A stretch of 64,000 nucleotides of DNA, from contig NMRA01000195.1 in the NCBI GenBank assembly GCA_002633005.1, positions 604,154-668,153 of the forward strand, in the 5' to 3' direction. The stretch is from Phoronis australis. Its lineage: Eukaryota; Phoronida; Phoronidae. Positions 46,793 to 61,700 of the stretch are shown here, one piece after another. The stretch's first letter is position 1. Every line of letters begins with the position of its first letter. Made by a program: the position numbers and the translations under genes. A model generated the notes under the pieces. It was not told the origin of the DNA and made no database searches. It saw nothing but the letters and a program-made list of their open reading frames with translations.

Positions 46793-49700
46793 CTATTGAT
46801 TTGTTAAAGGAAATAGCTGTCACTGATTGAAGTGTAGTGAATGTTAAATACTATCTTAGTTGCTGAAACCTGAAACAAAGAAGATGTACTCCTGACCAGT
46901 AGATAGAAATAACATCATAACCCATGAAGAACCAGAGACCAAAATTTTGCACACATTTTCCATAATGATTACGTCACTAGGAATCACTCTTTGTCTGTTA
47001 CTGGTGATAGTCTCGGCAACAGAGACGTATAATCAACTGCAACAATGTTTTTGAGGTTTCATCTCAGACCTTTAGCATCCCATAAAATTTTGTCAATGTT
47101 ATCGATACCATTGTTTTGCTTAATTTTAATGAGACAACGTGGTCATGCGACCCAGTTGCAGGCAGATTGGTATGAAATCTTATGAAATCTAAGTCAAATT
47201 CCACAGGCTTTCTCCTGTCTGAAAATATACAGTTTGTGTTATTTATTGGCTAAATACAGAATCCTACATGAGTATCAGGTTTATGACATGGGCAAAACCT
47301 CTTGGAAATTTCACCAAAATCCCGACGCAACTTTTGTAAAAACACGATTGCGCGGTGTAAAGGAAGTCAGTTACTTTTTGTTAATAGGTTTATTTTAAGC
47401 TTAACAATTGTAAACTACATTCAGCTTTCGTAACAAATATTCAAGTTAGAATCTAATAAATAGTCTTTGAAGCTATAATATTTAACTAAAAAATATTCAT
47501 AAATAACAGTCAGCAAAGATTCCCTGCATGTGAGCACTAAATTGACCTTGAGACAGCACAGCTGGTAAGACAGTCTCGCCGCTTTTTTGAGTTGGGACTC
47601 GTCTCCGTTTGAATGAACGAGGATATGGATTTTGCCGCCAAAGATGGATCCGTTTAAGAAGTTGTTTGCATTTCCTTCCGACTGGGAGTACGTACAGTTG
47701 CTACACCTGATTTGTCAATCCTAACCATGTCACCTTCTTAGAATTCCGACATTGTTTGGTTAGCCTGGGTTTCGTTGTTTTAGTGTTTTACTGACGATAA
47801 AATGTAAGGCGTGTGGATTTCTACTTTACACTACTTTGTGATTTGCCAATGAAATATCAAAAAATTACGTACTCAGTGTTAATAACCAGTCATGTTGTAA
47901 CACATTCGAGGTCATGTGAGAAATGCATAGTTTTAACGATAAGGTGTCAAATAACGTTAAAACATCTGGTATCTAATAATGGATGATGTTTCACCAGTAA
48001 TGAAAAAGAACACTGGGAGGACAGAGAAAGGATACAGGAAGTCGCTTATGGCATCCATGTACTTGAAGTTTTCACATGCCATGTCGACCTGTTCCAGCAG
48101 CTCATACAACACAACGGTCAGCTGAAAAAGGGTTGAAATGAGATTAATGTCGCACAGATCTCGTACCTTCCAACTGTCTTACATAGGCACTCCTTTCTGT
48201 TCTGATTGAGTAGAATATTAAACAAGTTTTGTCACTTAAAAGATAAATGAACATTATTAATTTAAAATCACTCCACCATTTTGCACCATTTACTTAATAC
48301 AAACTTGTAATATTTGCTTTATACCAATTTTGAAGTGTCAGACTGTACGTAAAATGGTGTTGGTGGTGAACTCTGGTGACAACAAAAATCAAAAAATATC
48401 ACGTTTGTTATCAAAGTGAGATCAACATAATTTTTGACAAAACGCTATTTTTAAACAAAGTAATATTTCATTTGGTTTTGGTTACATGTTTATGTGTTTT
48501 TGAACAAAAAATGAAGCAAAGAATATCTGTTTAGAATCCCCACCTTTTTATATTGGGATGAATTGCCATATGAAATGACATCTGAATTAATTTGTTAAAT
48601 GATATGTACAAAACTGGTACAGACACAAAATGGTCGCGTATCTTTAATGCTGTTGGTATTGAGGAAGAAAAAAATATTAACAATAGACATAAAGTAAGTC
48701 CAGGACGAGATTAATTTTACACTGAATGCCTACCACATTTGGATACTTCACGGCCCCTGTTGGCTACATCAAAGTTTTGCATTTTCTATTTGCCTTTCGG
48801 CTTTGGCATCGTTTTTGTGTGTTCTTCAGTTGACTATCATGCCCTCCTACTGACTAAAGCCATTGACCATGAAATGGACTCTACACAACTCTGTGCATGT
48901 ATCATTAACTTTGAAAGTTCCGCTTACCTCCATGAGACATCTTGTTCTTTCCGTTTGCAGTCTCTGTAGGAACGGACCAATGAGATGACAGATAAAAATA
49001 TACTGCTCCTCTGTCTTTGTGACAGGTTTGACCTTGTCTTTGATAAACCTGCACATAACATGTGATATAATTGTAAAACTGAGAGTCACCAAAAGATGTA
49101 TACAGTGTCTCTGATGGTGTTTTTCATCAACAGGTATTGCCTCTAGCACTAATTGTTTGGTAGCCCAAACACTCTATGGGTCTAGATTTAACAGTCTAGT
49201 AGGATCCCATACCCATCTTGAAGAAGGAGGTACCCTTGGACTGTGGCCTTACAAGTGCATCACAAACAGGAAAGTTACTGGCTTAGGGTGCTTATTATTT
49301 TTAACACTGTCACGCGAAACAGCAAGAATAGTCATAATCCCCTGGTGTTTGCCTGTACCAAAAAACAAAACTTGAAAGTGGCGAAAACATTTGAGGAACC
49401 TAGTAAAAGTGAACACCATACATCCAAACACATCTACACCACATTTCGAAATTATCACTGTGCAGAGAAAAAGCATTACAGACATCAAATCAGCAGGTGG
49501 TAGCCATCAAGTGCGACCACTAATTAAAGAAAACTCATTTCTCAAACTAATAAGTTTGAGAGAAACCTAGAAAGACACACTCAGTAAACAAATCTAAAGC
49601 AAAATTGGCTTGTATGCGAAGAATGCTTACAACCCTAGCTCCAAGACTGAGGGTACAATTCAGCTACACATTTAAATATTCACTATGTTGACACATGCAT

Positions 49701-52700
49701 ATGCTTCAGCTGTGAATGTGCTGTTTCACTCTATACCACTCTGGCATGTGTGGAGACCGCAGGCAGTGTTTAAGGTGTGTTAAACCATCTAATACTTGTT
49801 TATCTTGGTTTGAAGCTGCGTCTTTGAAAGCATACTCAATAAAACTTTAAAGATGCTAAAAACACCTTCAGCTAAAATAACTCAGTTTCAAATATTATGC
49901 TCTTTACTCAGATTAGAAATGAATTGGCTGATATTGCATTACGCCATGCTCGGCGAAAAGAATGACTGGCCAGGTTAAGCCAACTTATCTTGCCTGTTTA
50001 CAACCTGTCAGTTCTTCTCAACACCAGTAAGGAACAATCTGAATCTAATAGTAGTTGGTACAAATCAAAAGTTATTTTTGACAGAGGGCAGTTTCAAAAC
50101 TTCTTTCAATAGCTATGAACAAGGCTGCATTGTTCACTTACTGTGGTATGGAACTAAGTTGTCCAATAGTGGCGTGGTGCCATAAAGCCTGCACGAGAGA
50201 CATTAACATGGAGCTGTGCTGCTCCTCATATGTAGTGAAACATGATTCAAAGTCCAGCATGCTGAAGATGTCAACAGAGGCAGGGCAATGGGTCAGCACT
50301 GGGTCAAATGTCAACTGCTTAATGAGGCGATCATTAATAGCGCTCCAGTAATTTTCCTACAAAGCAATTTAATGTGGACAACTATAATCACAAAATAATG
50401 GAAATCAACTCTGCTTCATTGCAACATGATTGATTGTTGTCGACTCCGTTATCTTCTATGCAAAAAAATAGACAGCAAATCAAAATCCTACATGATCACA
50501 TAACAAAATCCACATGATGTGGCCAACAGATGGCATGCTGGCAAGACTTAAATGTTTGCAACATAATTTCCATGCCATATTGAGACTGACATAGTCATAT
50601 AAAATGCACATTCGTAATCCAGACTGATGTAGAAAATGATCAGCAATATATTAATATGGATAGCCTGTAAAGTTGCTGGCTGTAAAAAGGTTGATTGACA
50701 GCTCATTGTGTCTCGACTGACAACAGTGTCACAAAATTGCCATCTAGTCGTGGGCAGGTACACCTTAAGCCTAAACTTACAGGCAGAGCTGAGAGCAGCA
50801 GTCCAACAGCATTCATCCAAGACAACAATGATTCACGAGGGATCTGGACACCCCTGTCAATGGATGTAAGACATGTTTAGACATTCACCAGATTGACACA
50901 CCAATGTCTTGATTATCGTCATGTATTTTTCTGTTCTAGCAGCCATTCATACATGTATCTTGATTTCAAGCAAATACCAATTCTTACAGGTCAGGAGTCA
51001 AAGTGACACACCTATAATAAACTGAATTTATTAGACACGTGACCCAGACAAATTGCTAACAAATATCTGCTCATACATTGCAAATGTAACATCCAACATT
51101 ATCATAATGGCAAAAGCGTAAATTTTAGCGAATAATAAAAGAAAATGTTGACATTGATGATGATAATAATGATAAGATGACCATGGTGTTGACAATGAGA
51201 GTCTTGATGTGCAATGGTGATGGCAAAGACAACAGCGATGAAGATGATATTTTTCTGCTGATACGGATGCTCATGATAATGATAATGATAATGATACTGA
51301 GTTGACAGTGTGATGACAAATGAACATTTTGGTAACAATGATTATGGCGGTGATGACGGCAATGATAGCAATTACAAACATGTCTTGATTGATGACAGTA
51401 ATAACCAACACATACCACTTGAGGACCACATCTACTAGTTCACCCCCCACGATGTAGCTTGCCACAGGAAGTGCCATCACTTCAATGCATGTGGCGTATA
51501 GCGCATGAGTGGCCGCGTTGGGGAACTCGTTGAAACGCCATTCACAGCCAGTGAACATGGGCTTGTCATTGATGGCTGAGTGAGTTAAGGTGTGAAACTT
51601 CATGTCTTGGTAAAGTCACAGATGCAAAATGTTTCAGCAGTGTGTTGTTAGTCTGAAGACCTCCACAGTGCTATGACTGACCACTAGGTGGCTCTTGGTG
51701 AAGTTCCTCACATGACTTGCTTAAACTGCCCCACACCCAGTCAAAGGTCAAGAAATGTATATAAGAAGAAATTCTTGGAGAGTAATATAAAAATAAGATG
51801 AGAGAAACAAACTATGAACTGAAATATGAAGGTGGGACCAGATTAAAAAACAGGTCACATGACACACCACTGGCTACCATCTTGTAGACAACAGCAGGGA
51901 TATACCCAGGTTTCAAAACCCTACTCGCCAGTTGAGTGAATGAGCCAGAAAATCTACTTGCCCAGCCCGAAGTTCAGTTGCCCGACCGTTTGTGTCTGTC
52001 ACCACAAACTTGCTACCAGTGTAAATAAAAATCATTGTTTTGTGCGTTGATGTCACCATCAATTGGGGCTACCGTATTCGCCCTAATAAGCGCCCAGGGT
52101 GCTTAGAAAAAATGCTTTCGGAAGAGGGGGGGGCGCTTGTTGTAGCCTAAGGAGGTTGAAATCCGGTCCTCCAAAATGGGTGAAATTGGAAGCTAGGATT
52201 CATCAAATTTACAGGCTGTGACATATCTGTAACCAATAACAGACTTTCTACAAAACTGTGGTGCATTTCTATCAAACTTTGTTGTTGAATTACAATCTTT
52301 TAAAAAAAATATGCTGAACTCCCAGGGCGAAAACTTGCCAACTGATGTGTCGCTCGCTGCCTCGCGATCGTCGATAGGGCAATGAGTAAAAATACAGTTT
52401 CGTCTAAACAAATTACCGGTACCTGAAATCCTCCTTAAATTTTCCAAATAGCATCCTTAAGATTTTTAAGTTCCCGTGGAATCAGGACTAACCGCAGGTT
52501 AAGTCCAAATCTGCGCTAGCCACCCGCAACACGAGAAAAATCTGGACGAACACACACGTTGTTGTCACGTGACGTTTGTTTTGACGTTTGTCTGCAGGTG
52601 TGCGCCGAGTGAGCAAGCGCGTGCGTGTCATCAGAGTTCATTTGCCAGAGTAGCATGCCTACATTATGTAGGCCCTAGCACGCGCTTCTTGGCCACGTGC

Positions 52701-55700
52701 TCATCGCTGGTCAAGTTTCGATTCGTGGCTTTTACGTGTACAAAGTAATCTAGATTCCTGTTGAGGGAGAAGATCTGTACAGGAGTGATACAATACAATC
52801 CCACTGACCAGTACGTTGCATCTGTTCTGAAAGGCCCGACTATAGTCACGTGGGACACGTTCCTCACATCTTGATTAGCAAAACTTCTGCATTCTTTTTA
52901 AAGCACTGTGGAAGTTTGATGGAAGTGAACAGCCACTGCTAAATACCAACATAGCCGTGAGGCTCATGGTCTAAAAATTCTGCGCACAATGATTTTTCAG
53001 GACTGTCGGATGTTATTGATGAATTGAAGACATTACTGTAGAATTTTAGAACTGTAGGTAAGGCATTTTGCGCATATGTACAACTGACGTTCATGGACTG
53101 GGCACTTATTTTAGCAAAGTCTGAAAACGAGTAGGGGACGTTTATAAGGGTATGGGCGCTTACGGCGAATGTTATTAATCATAAAATAATTTTGGCGAAA
53201 ATGACATTATTCATTACAATAAGAAATCAGTTCCTAGAAATATGGTATTTCACTTGCTGTGGCCCGGTCTTCTGCTTTTCCCCCCTTTCTTTGTTTCAGA
53301 CTAGTCCACAATTCCTTTGTGCACGACCACACACTGTGATCTTTGTCTAGACGAATCGCATAATGGGTGACATCTACTGAATCGGTGAGATCGCACTGCG
53401 CCGATGTTTTTTACTGCCAGAGCATCGACACACTGGCCAAAATGAACCTTAAATTCATGATAAAAACAGCACAAGGAGGAGAAAATTTATTCATGTTCAT
53501 CTGGGATATAGTGCTTTTGTGCTCTGAAAATTCGCTCGCCACCTGGGCGACCGGCAAGTCAACTTGTACTCGCCCAGCACCATTTTTACTCGCATTGGTG
53601 ACTGGGCGAGTGGCTAAGTATATCCCTGCAACAGTACAACAAAGGTAAAGCTGCATACACGATGCAGCTGAACACTTCTGCAGAAGAAAAATACGTTGTT
53701 AATCACTGAAAAACTAAATTCGAAACTTTAAACAATAAGCTTACCTTGCTTTAATTTAACTGATTGATTTCTGTGGTCAAGCCAAAAATGTCTGCCAAAA
53801 ATTATATGGAAGACACAGTTGTCATCCCCTTCACCTATTTCACACTCCAATTAAAGTCATATGCTCTAACATAAAGGATACTGTCGACCAGTCTTGCCAC
53901 AAGTCGTTTGTAATAACTGTAGTCAGGCAGCCAGTTGATCTGTTCAGGGCCTGTTTGCAGGTACTCCAGGTAGTCGTTTGTCAAGCACCAATCCCTTGGT
54001 TTGACGCATCCCAGTGTGCCTAATGGCAAAAAAGAGAGATGGATTCATGATCATTTCAGGATGACAACAGCAATTACTATTGAAGCAGTAAAATTATCAC
54101 AACCGCAGTATTATCAATGCATACAGTGAAGATTCAATTAATACACCGAGTTCTCAATTTCAAGAAAAAGAAAGAAAACTTTACTTCATAATTTGTACAC
54201 TTTACAATGAAAAGGGTATCAACAACAAACTTATAATTGAAACTGGGGCATTTTGACCACGCCGTGAGCTTTTGATAAAATGACCAATTGGCAAATACTT
54301 TTTAAAAATTTTTACCGTACACTGGCTGCACTTGATTGACAGTCTTAAGTCATCTGATTGGTTCTCGATGATGACTCAGTTTACAAACCAATCAGATATC
54401 AGTTGGCCAGGAGGAACTGGCAAAGTCAATCACGAGCAGCCATTGCAAAAAATGATATAAAATATTTTGAAACCTATTGGAATTCTGAGCTTTTGTGTTC
54501 CTTGTTATTTGCCTCCTAATTCCATTATATAAAACACTAAAATGCTATTTCCAGTTACTGTAGTATAACAATAAGAAAGATAGTAAACATATGATCAACC
54601 AGAACAACAAAAGTAGCCTGACATGAATTCATTGCCAAAACGATGTGAGCAACAGAGTACAACACAGAATACATGGTACTGTCTTATTGCTTTGCGCATT
54701 TTTACCTAAGTGTTAATTCACTTGATTATGGACACTGTTGCTCTTTGTTACTATGAGTTCCTGAGTCTCTTAATCCACACAATACACAACTCACATAGCT
54801 CATCAAAGACTATTACAGTAACTATACACCCACAGGTGATGTAAATGTCCATTGTAAACATAAGGATACATACAATCTTATCAATGAATGTGTCTGACAG
54901 TGTATTTAGCCAAGTATCTATAGACCAAATATTGGAACTCAGTAAAAGTAAAAGCATAGTTTGTGAAACCGTAAAGCTTGTACAATTTCATTTTTGACTT
55001 TTTAACAATCTTTCATTGGGTCATTTGAGGATGTCACGGTAAAATTTAACAAAGAAAGGTACATTCAATTTGATAGTAAAAGTAATAGACAAGTATCAAT
55101 AACATTAGCCAAACTTCACTTGATATAAATGTTCAAGATGAAACCTCAAAAACTATTTAATACAATTTTCTATATTATCATTTCATTTTCATTTTAAGCA
55201 ACTTTTGATTTTTCATGGGAGTCATAAAAGTCCTATGTTTTATAGCGTTTCGTGCAAAAATTAAGGATTTTAAAACAACTGTTTACTTCTTTCAGTGAAA
55301 TGGTCAACAATGCATAAAGCATTATAGTAACTGGAAGTTTCATAATAAAATCAGTCATTTCTGAGATATGATGTTCCAAAGTTAGTCATATTTGGCCATT
55401 ATTCTATGGTCCTACATTAATCTTAATGAAGAAAATCAATTAACTCCCTGGTGCTACAGTGAGCGTTAAACAAATTCAACAAGAGAACCGTTCAATTTTT
55501 AATTAAGTCACCTATGATAGTTTGAAGAAGTTTCTTTTTGAGACTTGGTCTGTCTTTCAGCTTCCTGTCATAGTAGTGGAGGGTGTTGAATAAGTAGGTC
55601 AAAGGTCGATCTGAAGATAGAATGCACACGTACACATCAATGCAATTACACTGGTCAAAGCTTAGTTAGATTCTTTTCATAGAGATACTCTTTGCACAAT

Positions 55701-58700
55701 TATTTGTTTTCATGTTGGTAAATCCTTAGATACGAAACACCAGGCATAAATTAACATTGCCCAATAATTTCAAACTACATTCTATGTTGTAGAAAAGGTG
55801 TATTTGAGTACAGAGGAGGTATACCCTGACATGTTAGAGGATATCACAAGTAACTATATTCATCTCTGTTTAGTTGGTAGAAAACTCAATGGACCACAAC
55901 ATTAACAAAAAATATTATGGGACTTACGTAGACCAGTGACACCTCATGATACTTCATAGCAACTGACACGTGACAAGACAAGCAATGACTCAGCATATTA
56001 TTTATAGAGAACACGTACTGTGGAATCTATAGATCTTTCCCAGGTTATCAAGGAGTGGTTCCAGCAGTTTGTGAGATGGCTGCATCTCAATGAGTCTGTG
56101 AATGACTAGATCAAATACCTGGAATGAAGACATATGTTAATTAATTCTAAAATCTATTTCAATTCCGCTGTTTAGTGATGACGTGTCATGGCAGTAGATG
56201 ATGCAATTTGGACTCGGAAATAAGAATAGACATGCTGTCACACTGGGTCCAAAACGTCAAAATAACATCATGCTAAACATTCTTTTAATCACATTTAGAG
56301 CCCCAACACAAAAATGATATAACTTAGGTGTACAAGAATGCCACAGAAACATACCTGGCTGAAATGCAGACTATTGAAATGCAGAAATGAGACTTGGTGG
56401 CACAGCATTTTTTACAATTTAGACATTTCATGTTAATCTCTTGAGGCTCAGCTTAGAACTAACTGTAACAGTTACTTAGGCCTTATGCTTGCTCCTTTTG
56501 ATGAGAAACTGACATGTACTATTCACATTTTACATATTAAGAATAAAAACTTTAGTGACTCGGTCATTAATTTCACGATCTCACAGAAGTTAGTTGCCTG
56601 CGTAGGTGAAGCACATACCGGCAGGAAGCGAAGACAGACATTGCTGAAGTAGACCGGTAAGTACATGTGAGACTGGAGTGCCCCCTGTGAGCCAGGCAGT
56701 TCTTGCAGACCTTCATAGTTGAACCTCTCGGGGTACTTCTGGTGGAAGGCCATATGTTTCTCATGCCAGTTACTATGAAGCCAGTGCTCTGGACTGTTCT
56801 GTCAGAGAGTGGAGATCACAAGGTAAACTTGAATAACTATTGCCAGAAACCACTGATTATTTATTTAAACATGAAACACTTTCAATATTCTGCCACAAAT
56901 GGAGGCAACTTCTGGGATGCCACCAAACGATTTATAACAATATTCAAATAAACATGTCACAAGAGATCATTGAAACCAAGAGTTTTCACCACCATCATTT
57001 GCTACAATATCCTTACATCATTCACAAAGTCGTTGACACGATTTCTGAACTCTTGCTTCAGAAGTACTCTCTGCATGATCAGATAACACACTTGAGCTTC
57101 GTTACCTTCAAAGTGACGCAACACCTGAAAAATATAACAAGTCAACTTAAGTTTTGACTTGAAATTAGCCATTTAAAATCCTTCTATGTCAACGCAACAT
57201 TCACAAGATAGTCTTTAGTAACTGTTCTTCTTCGTTACCTAGCAACCCAAGTGTTAGAGGGTCAGTATTTGTATATGTATTTAGCTGCACACAATTTCTT
57301 AAAAGTCTCACATTTTTGAGCCTAATTCAGCTGAAAGTGGGTGCAGTAGAAAGATTTTGTAATTGTGATTTTATTTCAAACATAAATTTGCCAAAATAAT
57401 CTTAAGTGTAATTATTTTTCAAAAACTCATATTCTACGACAGAAACAGCTGAATTCTGAATTCTGCTGTGGAACACTTGAATTTTAGAGGTTTCTTCAAT
57501 TATGCCATGTAACAATATGAATGACACATGACATAAAAACATATTCAAACTCCTAATAAATGTATATACTAGAGATGACAAACTAATTATACTCCAACAG
57601 TAGCTATATTGAGAGTACGTGCAGACACATGCAAATGTCTTATATGAGCAGTTGAATGGACAACCTCTACACATACTATGGACTTTACAGCACTGCAAAA
57701 ATTGTCCAACCCAATGGAAATCGGGTACAGCATAATAGCACAGGGAAATGCTGCCCAGCACAAACTTGGTTCATGTACACTCAGTCTGGTGCACTCAAAT
57801 TACTTGCAACCGAAGCTGTACCATGTGCTACAAACTTAATGGTAATTTGTCAAAACCATGATTCTTGATTTTTCATACCCTGACTTCCAGCGCCACATAG
57901 CATGTGACTAAGTGTTATTTAATGACATGTGAGTAGTACAAACTAAGATAATTGTCATCTTTAACTTAAAAAAGACATTTTTGGGATTTTTTGAATAAAT
58001 GAAAACTAGACTTTACTGTGTTAGAAAGCATTATATCTGGGTGTCAAAATATTACATAAATTATATTGTGGGAGTTAAATGTTATGCGTTACTACCAATA
58101 ATGATTACTCCAATTGTCGTTGACTTACCAGTGTGAGCACAAGCTTGTCAATAGGGACCACATTACATTTCCAGACTAGATCAGCCGTCACATCAACATA
58201 CTGTCAATCAAAGCAAATGAGATGAGAATACATTAGACTGGCAAGACAATAATATCTCTAGGATGACTGAGTTAGAAAGGAAAGTTGAATTTCCCACTGT
58301 GTATGTTTGGTTTTCTGTGTCTACACATTGTGAAATAAATCTTAGCATTTTCCTATCCTGGGCAAACTGTCTCAATGTTCAATGCATAGCCAAGTGTGAA
58401 TACAAGCACCTTTTTGTGATTTTTTAGAAACTGAAAAATGGCACACCTTTGTAAAGTGGTTGACATAGTTACAAAACATTTATATGAAGCTGTTGAAGCA
58501 GTCAGCCAAAACAGACATTTCCAAAATCGTTTTCAGCATGAATACATCAATTTTTTTCTATTCTTAAGGGTATACAAATTTGCTACAAAACATTAAGATA
58601 TATCAAAACAAATAAATTAAGAAGTAATCTGTGCAAGAGCCAACAAGATACAGAGTTCTGACTGTTTGCACCTAAAAACAAAAGGAATACATATGTAAAG

Positions 58701-61700
58701 TGACCCTGCAAACACTGTTTTGAAATTTGGTCACATGATAATATCGTCAGAACTGTCTGGCCTGTCATGTTAAAAATGTTTGATGTTCAGGAAATAGTCA
58801 CCACTGAACTTGTACTTGCTGTATCAGTAACATATTCATGTGACATTAAAAATGCTTGAAATAAAAACAACATTGGAATATAATTTCTTGAACAAAACTT
58901 CATACAAAAACTCCATGAAGCACAAATGGGACCAGCAATATTCTAACTTACTCTTTGGAAGAACTGTTGTTGACAGTGACAAAACTCAAACACCAGGTAG
59001 TCTGCAAATGTTCTCAAGTGCTGTGACAATGCCTTGGCTCCAAGACGTTCTAAGACTTTGTAAGCTGCTGGAGACACCTGGAGGTCATCTAGCAAACACT
59101 TCCACAGTACACACAGGAAGATTGGCGGTGCCCCCTGCTGGCTGAAGTGTGCTATGGCATCATTCTCAGAAACCGTCACTGGCAAGAAAAAAATAAATTA
59201 ATATGATGTTTTGAAATCACGGTAAAGAGAAATGATCATAGAACTTTATTGTTAAGTATGAAAAATTGATAAGCAAGAATTAAATTGAATGGTGACATTT
59301 TCACAAGAGATAGAAATTCCACATACAGTAGCAAATCACATGATATCGTGTTCCATTGCAGTAAAACCAATCCACTGTTACAGCATAAGGTGTGATTACA
59401 CCAACCCCAAAAATAACAGGATTTCTTTCATGATTTAAACAAAGTATGAGACAGGCGAACTCTTTAAAAAATAATGAATTATAATCATATTACAGCCCAC
59501 TTTATCTGAAACCTCACTCTGCCATCTCTGGTATTCCTGGTTCACTTGAATCTTCAACTGACTTTTACTCTCACGCTGGATTGGATTCTGACGAAAGAAG
59601 TCCGCCAAGACATTAGGGAAACACTCGAGGGTGTGCGTTGACCAGCTGTGAGCTGTCTGTTGCATAATGGAAGTTAGCAAGTCCTTGCACCAACTGCCGG
59701 AGATTGACTCAGAGCCTGTAGCAAACAGTGCCATAGATAAGTGTAAATAATAATGAAAATGAGTCTAACACCCATAGCACGGGCATGCAATATGAACATG
59801 CTGTGGACTATTGTACCAGGACATCACAAACCTCCGCTATGACATCTCCACTGTCCCAGTGATCACAAAAGGTTGAGTTTTTCCACCATTTGACAAAACT
59901 AAGCTAAAGAAGTTTAGGAGTATGTCACCTTGGAGAAAATTTCGAAAAGTTTCAAGAAACAAAACCACAGAAATGCATAAAGTTTTCTCAAACTCAAACA
60001 AATATAATGGCTAAAATTGACACTTTTTCCTTTTTCAAATGCTCACTGTTTGCAAAAATAATCCAAATTTCACTGTGTATATGTTGATGATATTCAAATA
60101 ATTAGGAAAAATTGCCTTTCTCTTACCTCTTGTTGAAAATTTTCACAAAATAAAATTTTACTGTCTCACCGTTTTATTTCTAATTCGAAGAACCAATACC
60201 GTGCTATCAGCACCACCAGATTTGCTTTATTTTTTGAAAGCACATTGCACAACATTCTGTACTAGTGTGATGAATTCTGGACTGCTTTCACAAACCCAAA
60301 CATTTTGGAGAACAGGTTCATTGGACATCAATTTTTCAATTCCTGAATTTATGAAAATTTTTCATTTCTAACTATAGCATGTGAACGTACTTTAGAAAAT
60401 TAGAGATCAACAAAATTACTATTTTAGTGCAACTCAAAGTATTTTCCATGATTTTGTATCCACAGTCTTGCTACCCAATTCACTCCTTTCAATGACAGAT
60501 TTAGTTTTTCAGTCCATGGTGTCTAAACTAGGTGGAAAAGAATATTTTGACGACCAGACGGCGGTTATCACCGATAGCCATCTCTATTCCCTAATTCCCA
60601 AACAGCAGAAGTCGGTCATAAAAGTTCAGACACTGCGGTAAATGTTTAATGCAACCCCAACTAGTAAGAACCACTCGTAGTTGCTGGATGAGAAATGTGA
60701 TGTAGAGTGTAATGTCTACATTGGCCAACAATAGAATTTGGGAACTCCCACAAAATCAAATCGACTGAATACACAGCCACACTGCAAAAATGTAATAGGA
60801 AATGCAATGAACAATTCGCATATTATACAAATAACCAGAGAATTAGCTCATTAGAGGTAGCAATGAAAAACAATCGGCAGGATCAGTGTTAATTTCTAAT
60901 ACATCTACCTGTCATGGCCATGGCCCTTGCTACTGTTAATACCAGCGCTCTGTTCAGCTCTTCATTCTCGGAGGAGAGAAGTGACTGGTTCTTTGGCTCA
61001 CTCAAGAAGCGCGACAACTGTGTCTGTACCTCTGCACTGCCAAGACTTGTGATAAGTCGCAGTGAGGTACTCTCGGCACTGCAACGGGACATGGGTAGGT
61101 TGAGTGGCTGGGGCATTTCGGGCTTGGAAGGGCAATTGGCCTGTATGATGGCTTCGAATTTTGTGATGGTTGTAAACCATGGGTGCTGTTCAAGCACAAC
61201 AGAACTTATGAAGTTAACACAAAAGGTCAGTGAAAGCGGTTTTTTGTGAACCCCATTATTATTCATTCATTTGTCCCAGTTGGACTGTGCAAGTACGCAC
61301 AGTTTAACAAAGGGTTTATGGTCCCTGGCTGAGGAGATAATTATTTATCACCCCTATAAGTTTTCAATAGCCAAACCCAAAATGGGAGCACAAGGACCTA
61401 CAGCTGAGTGTGACCTCAGCACAACCAAGGCTGGAGATGAGTCAGAGTGACATACTCTCAGCGCTACAACGGCACATGAGACGGCTGATCGGCTGTAACT
61501 TTTTTAAATGAGAGTAACCTTATGAGTGCTCATCATGAGGGCACTTCTCATATTCAATTTCATTCAGGCACACCACTTGAGACAGAACACACGGAAAGAA
61601 GAGGCAATTAGTGCAAGGTTACACCTTTTTCAGATATTCTTAACAAGAGTAGCCTTACAACTGCTCAACACTGCTGCCCATAAGTACACTTGAGACATTG

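Larger units (their letters stand above)
51576..53881 (-). other. MED23: U12-type intron of MED23 with nested transposons
   Basis: The donor GTATCCTTT (53,881-53,873) is perfect. CACCTTAAC (51,592-51,584) matches the branch consensus core CCTTAAC, about 10 nt from the acceptor. The intron holds the hAT-like element at 51,895-53,628. Confidence 0.82.

Noticed and set aside
51102-51603. Minus-strand frames rich in Ser, His and Ile
   Set aside because: They arise from GAT/ATG simple repeats; only 51,416-51,575 is real MED23 coding sequence.
61079-61266. Upstream extension of the MED23 exon (open frame to 61,266)
   Set aside because: The acceptor at 61,079-61,080 restores the conserved LHLC-AEST join; the extra residues do not resemble MED23.
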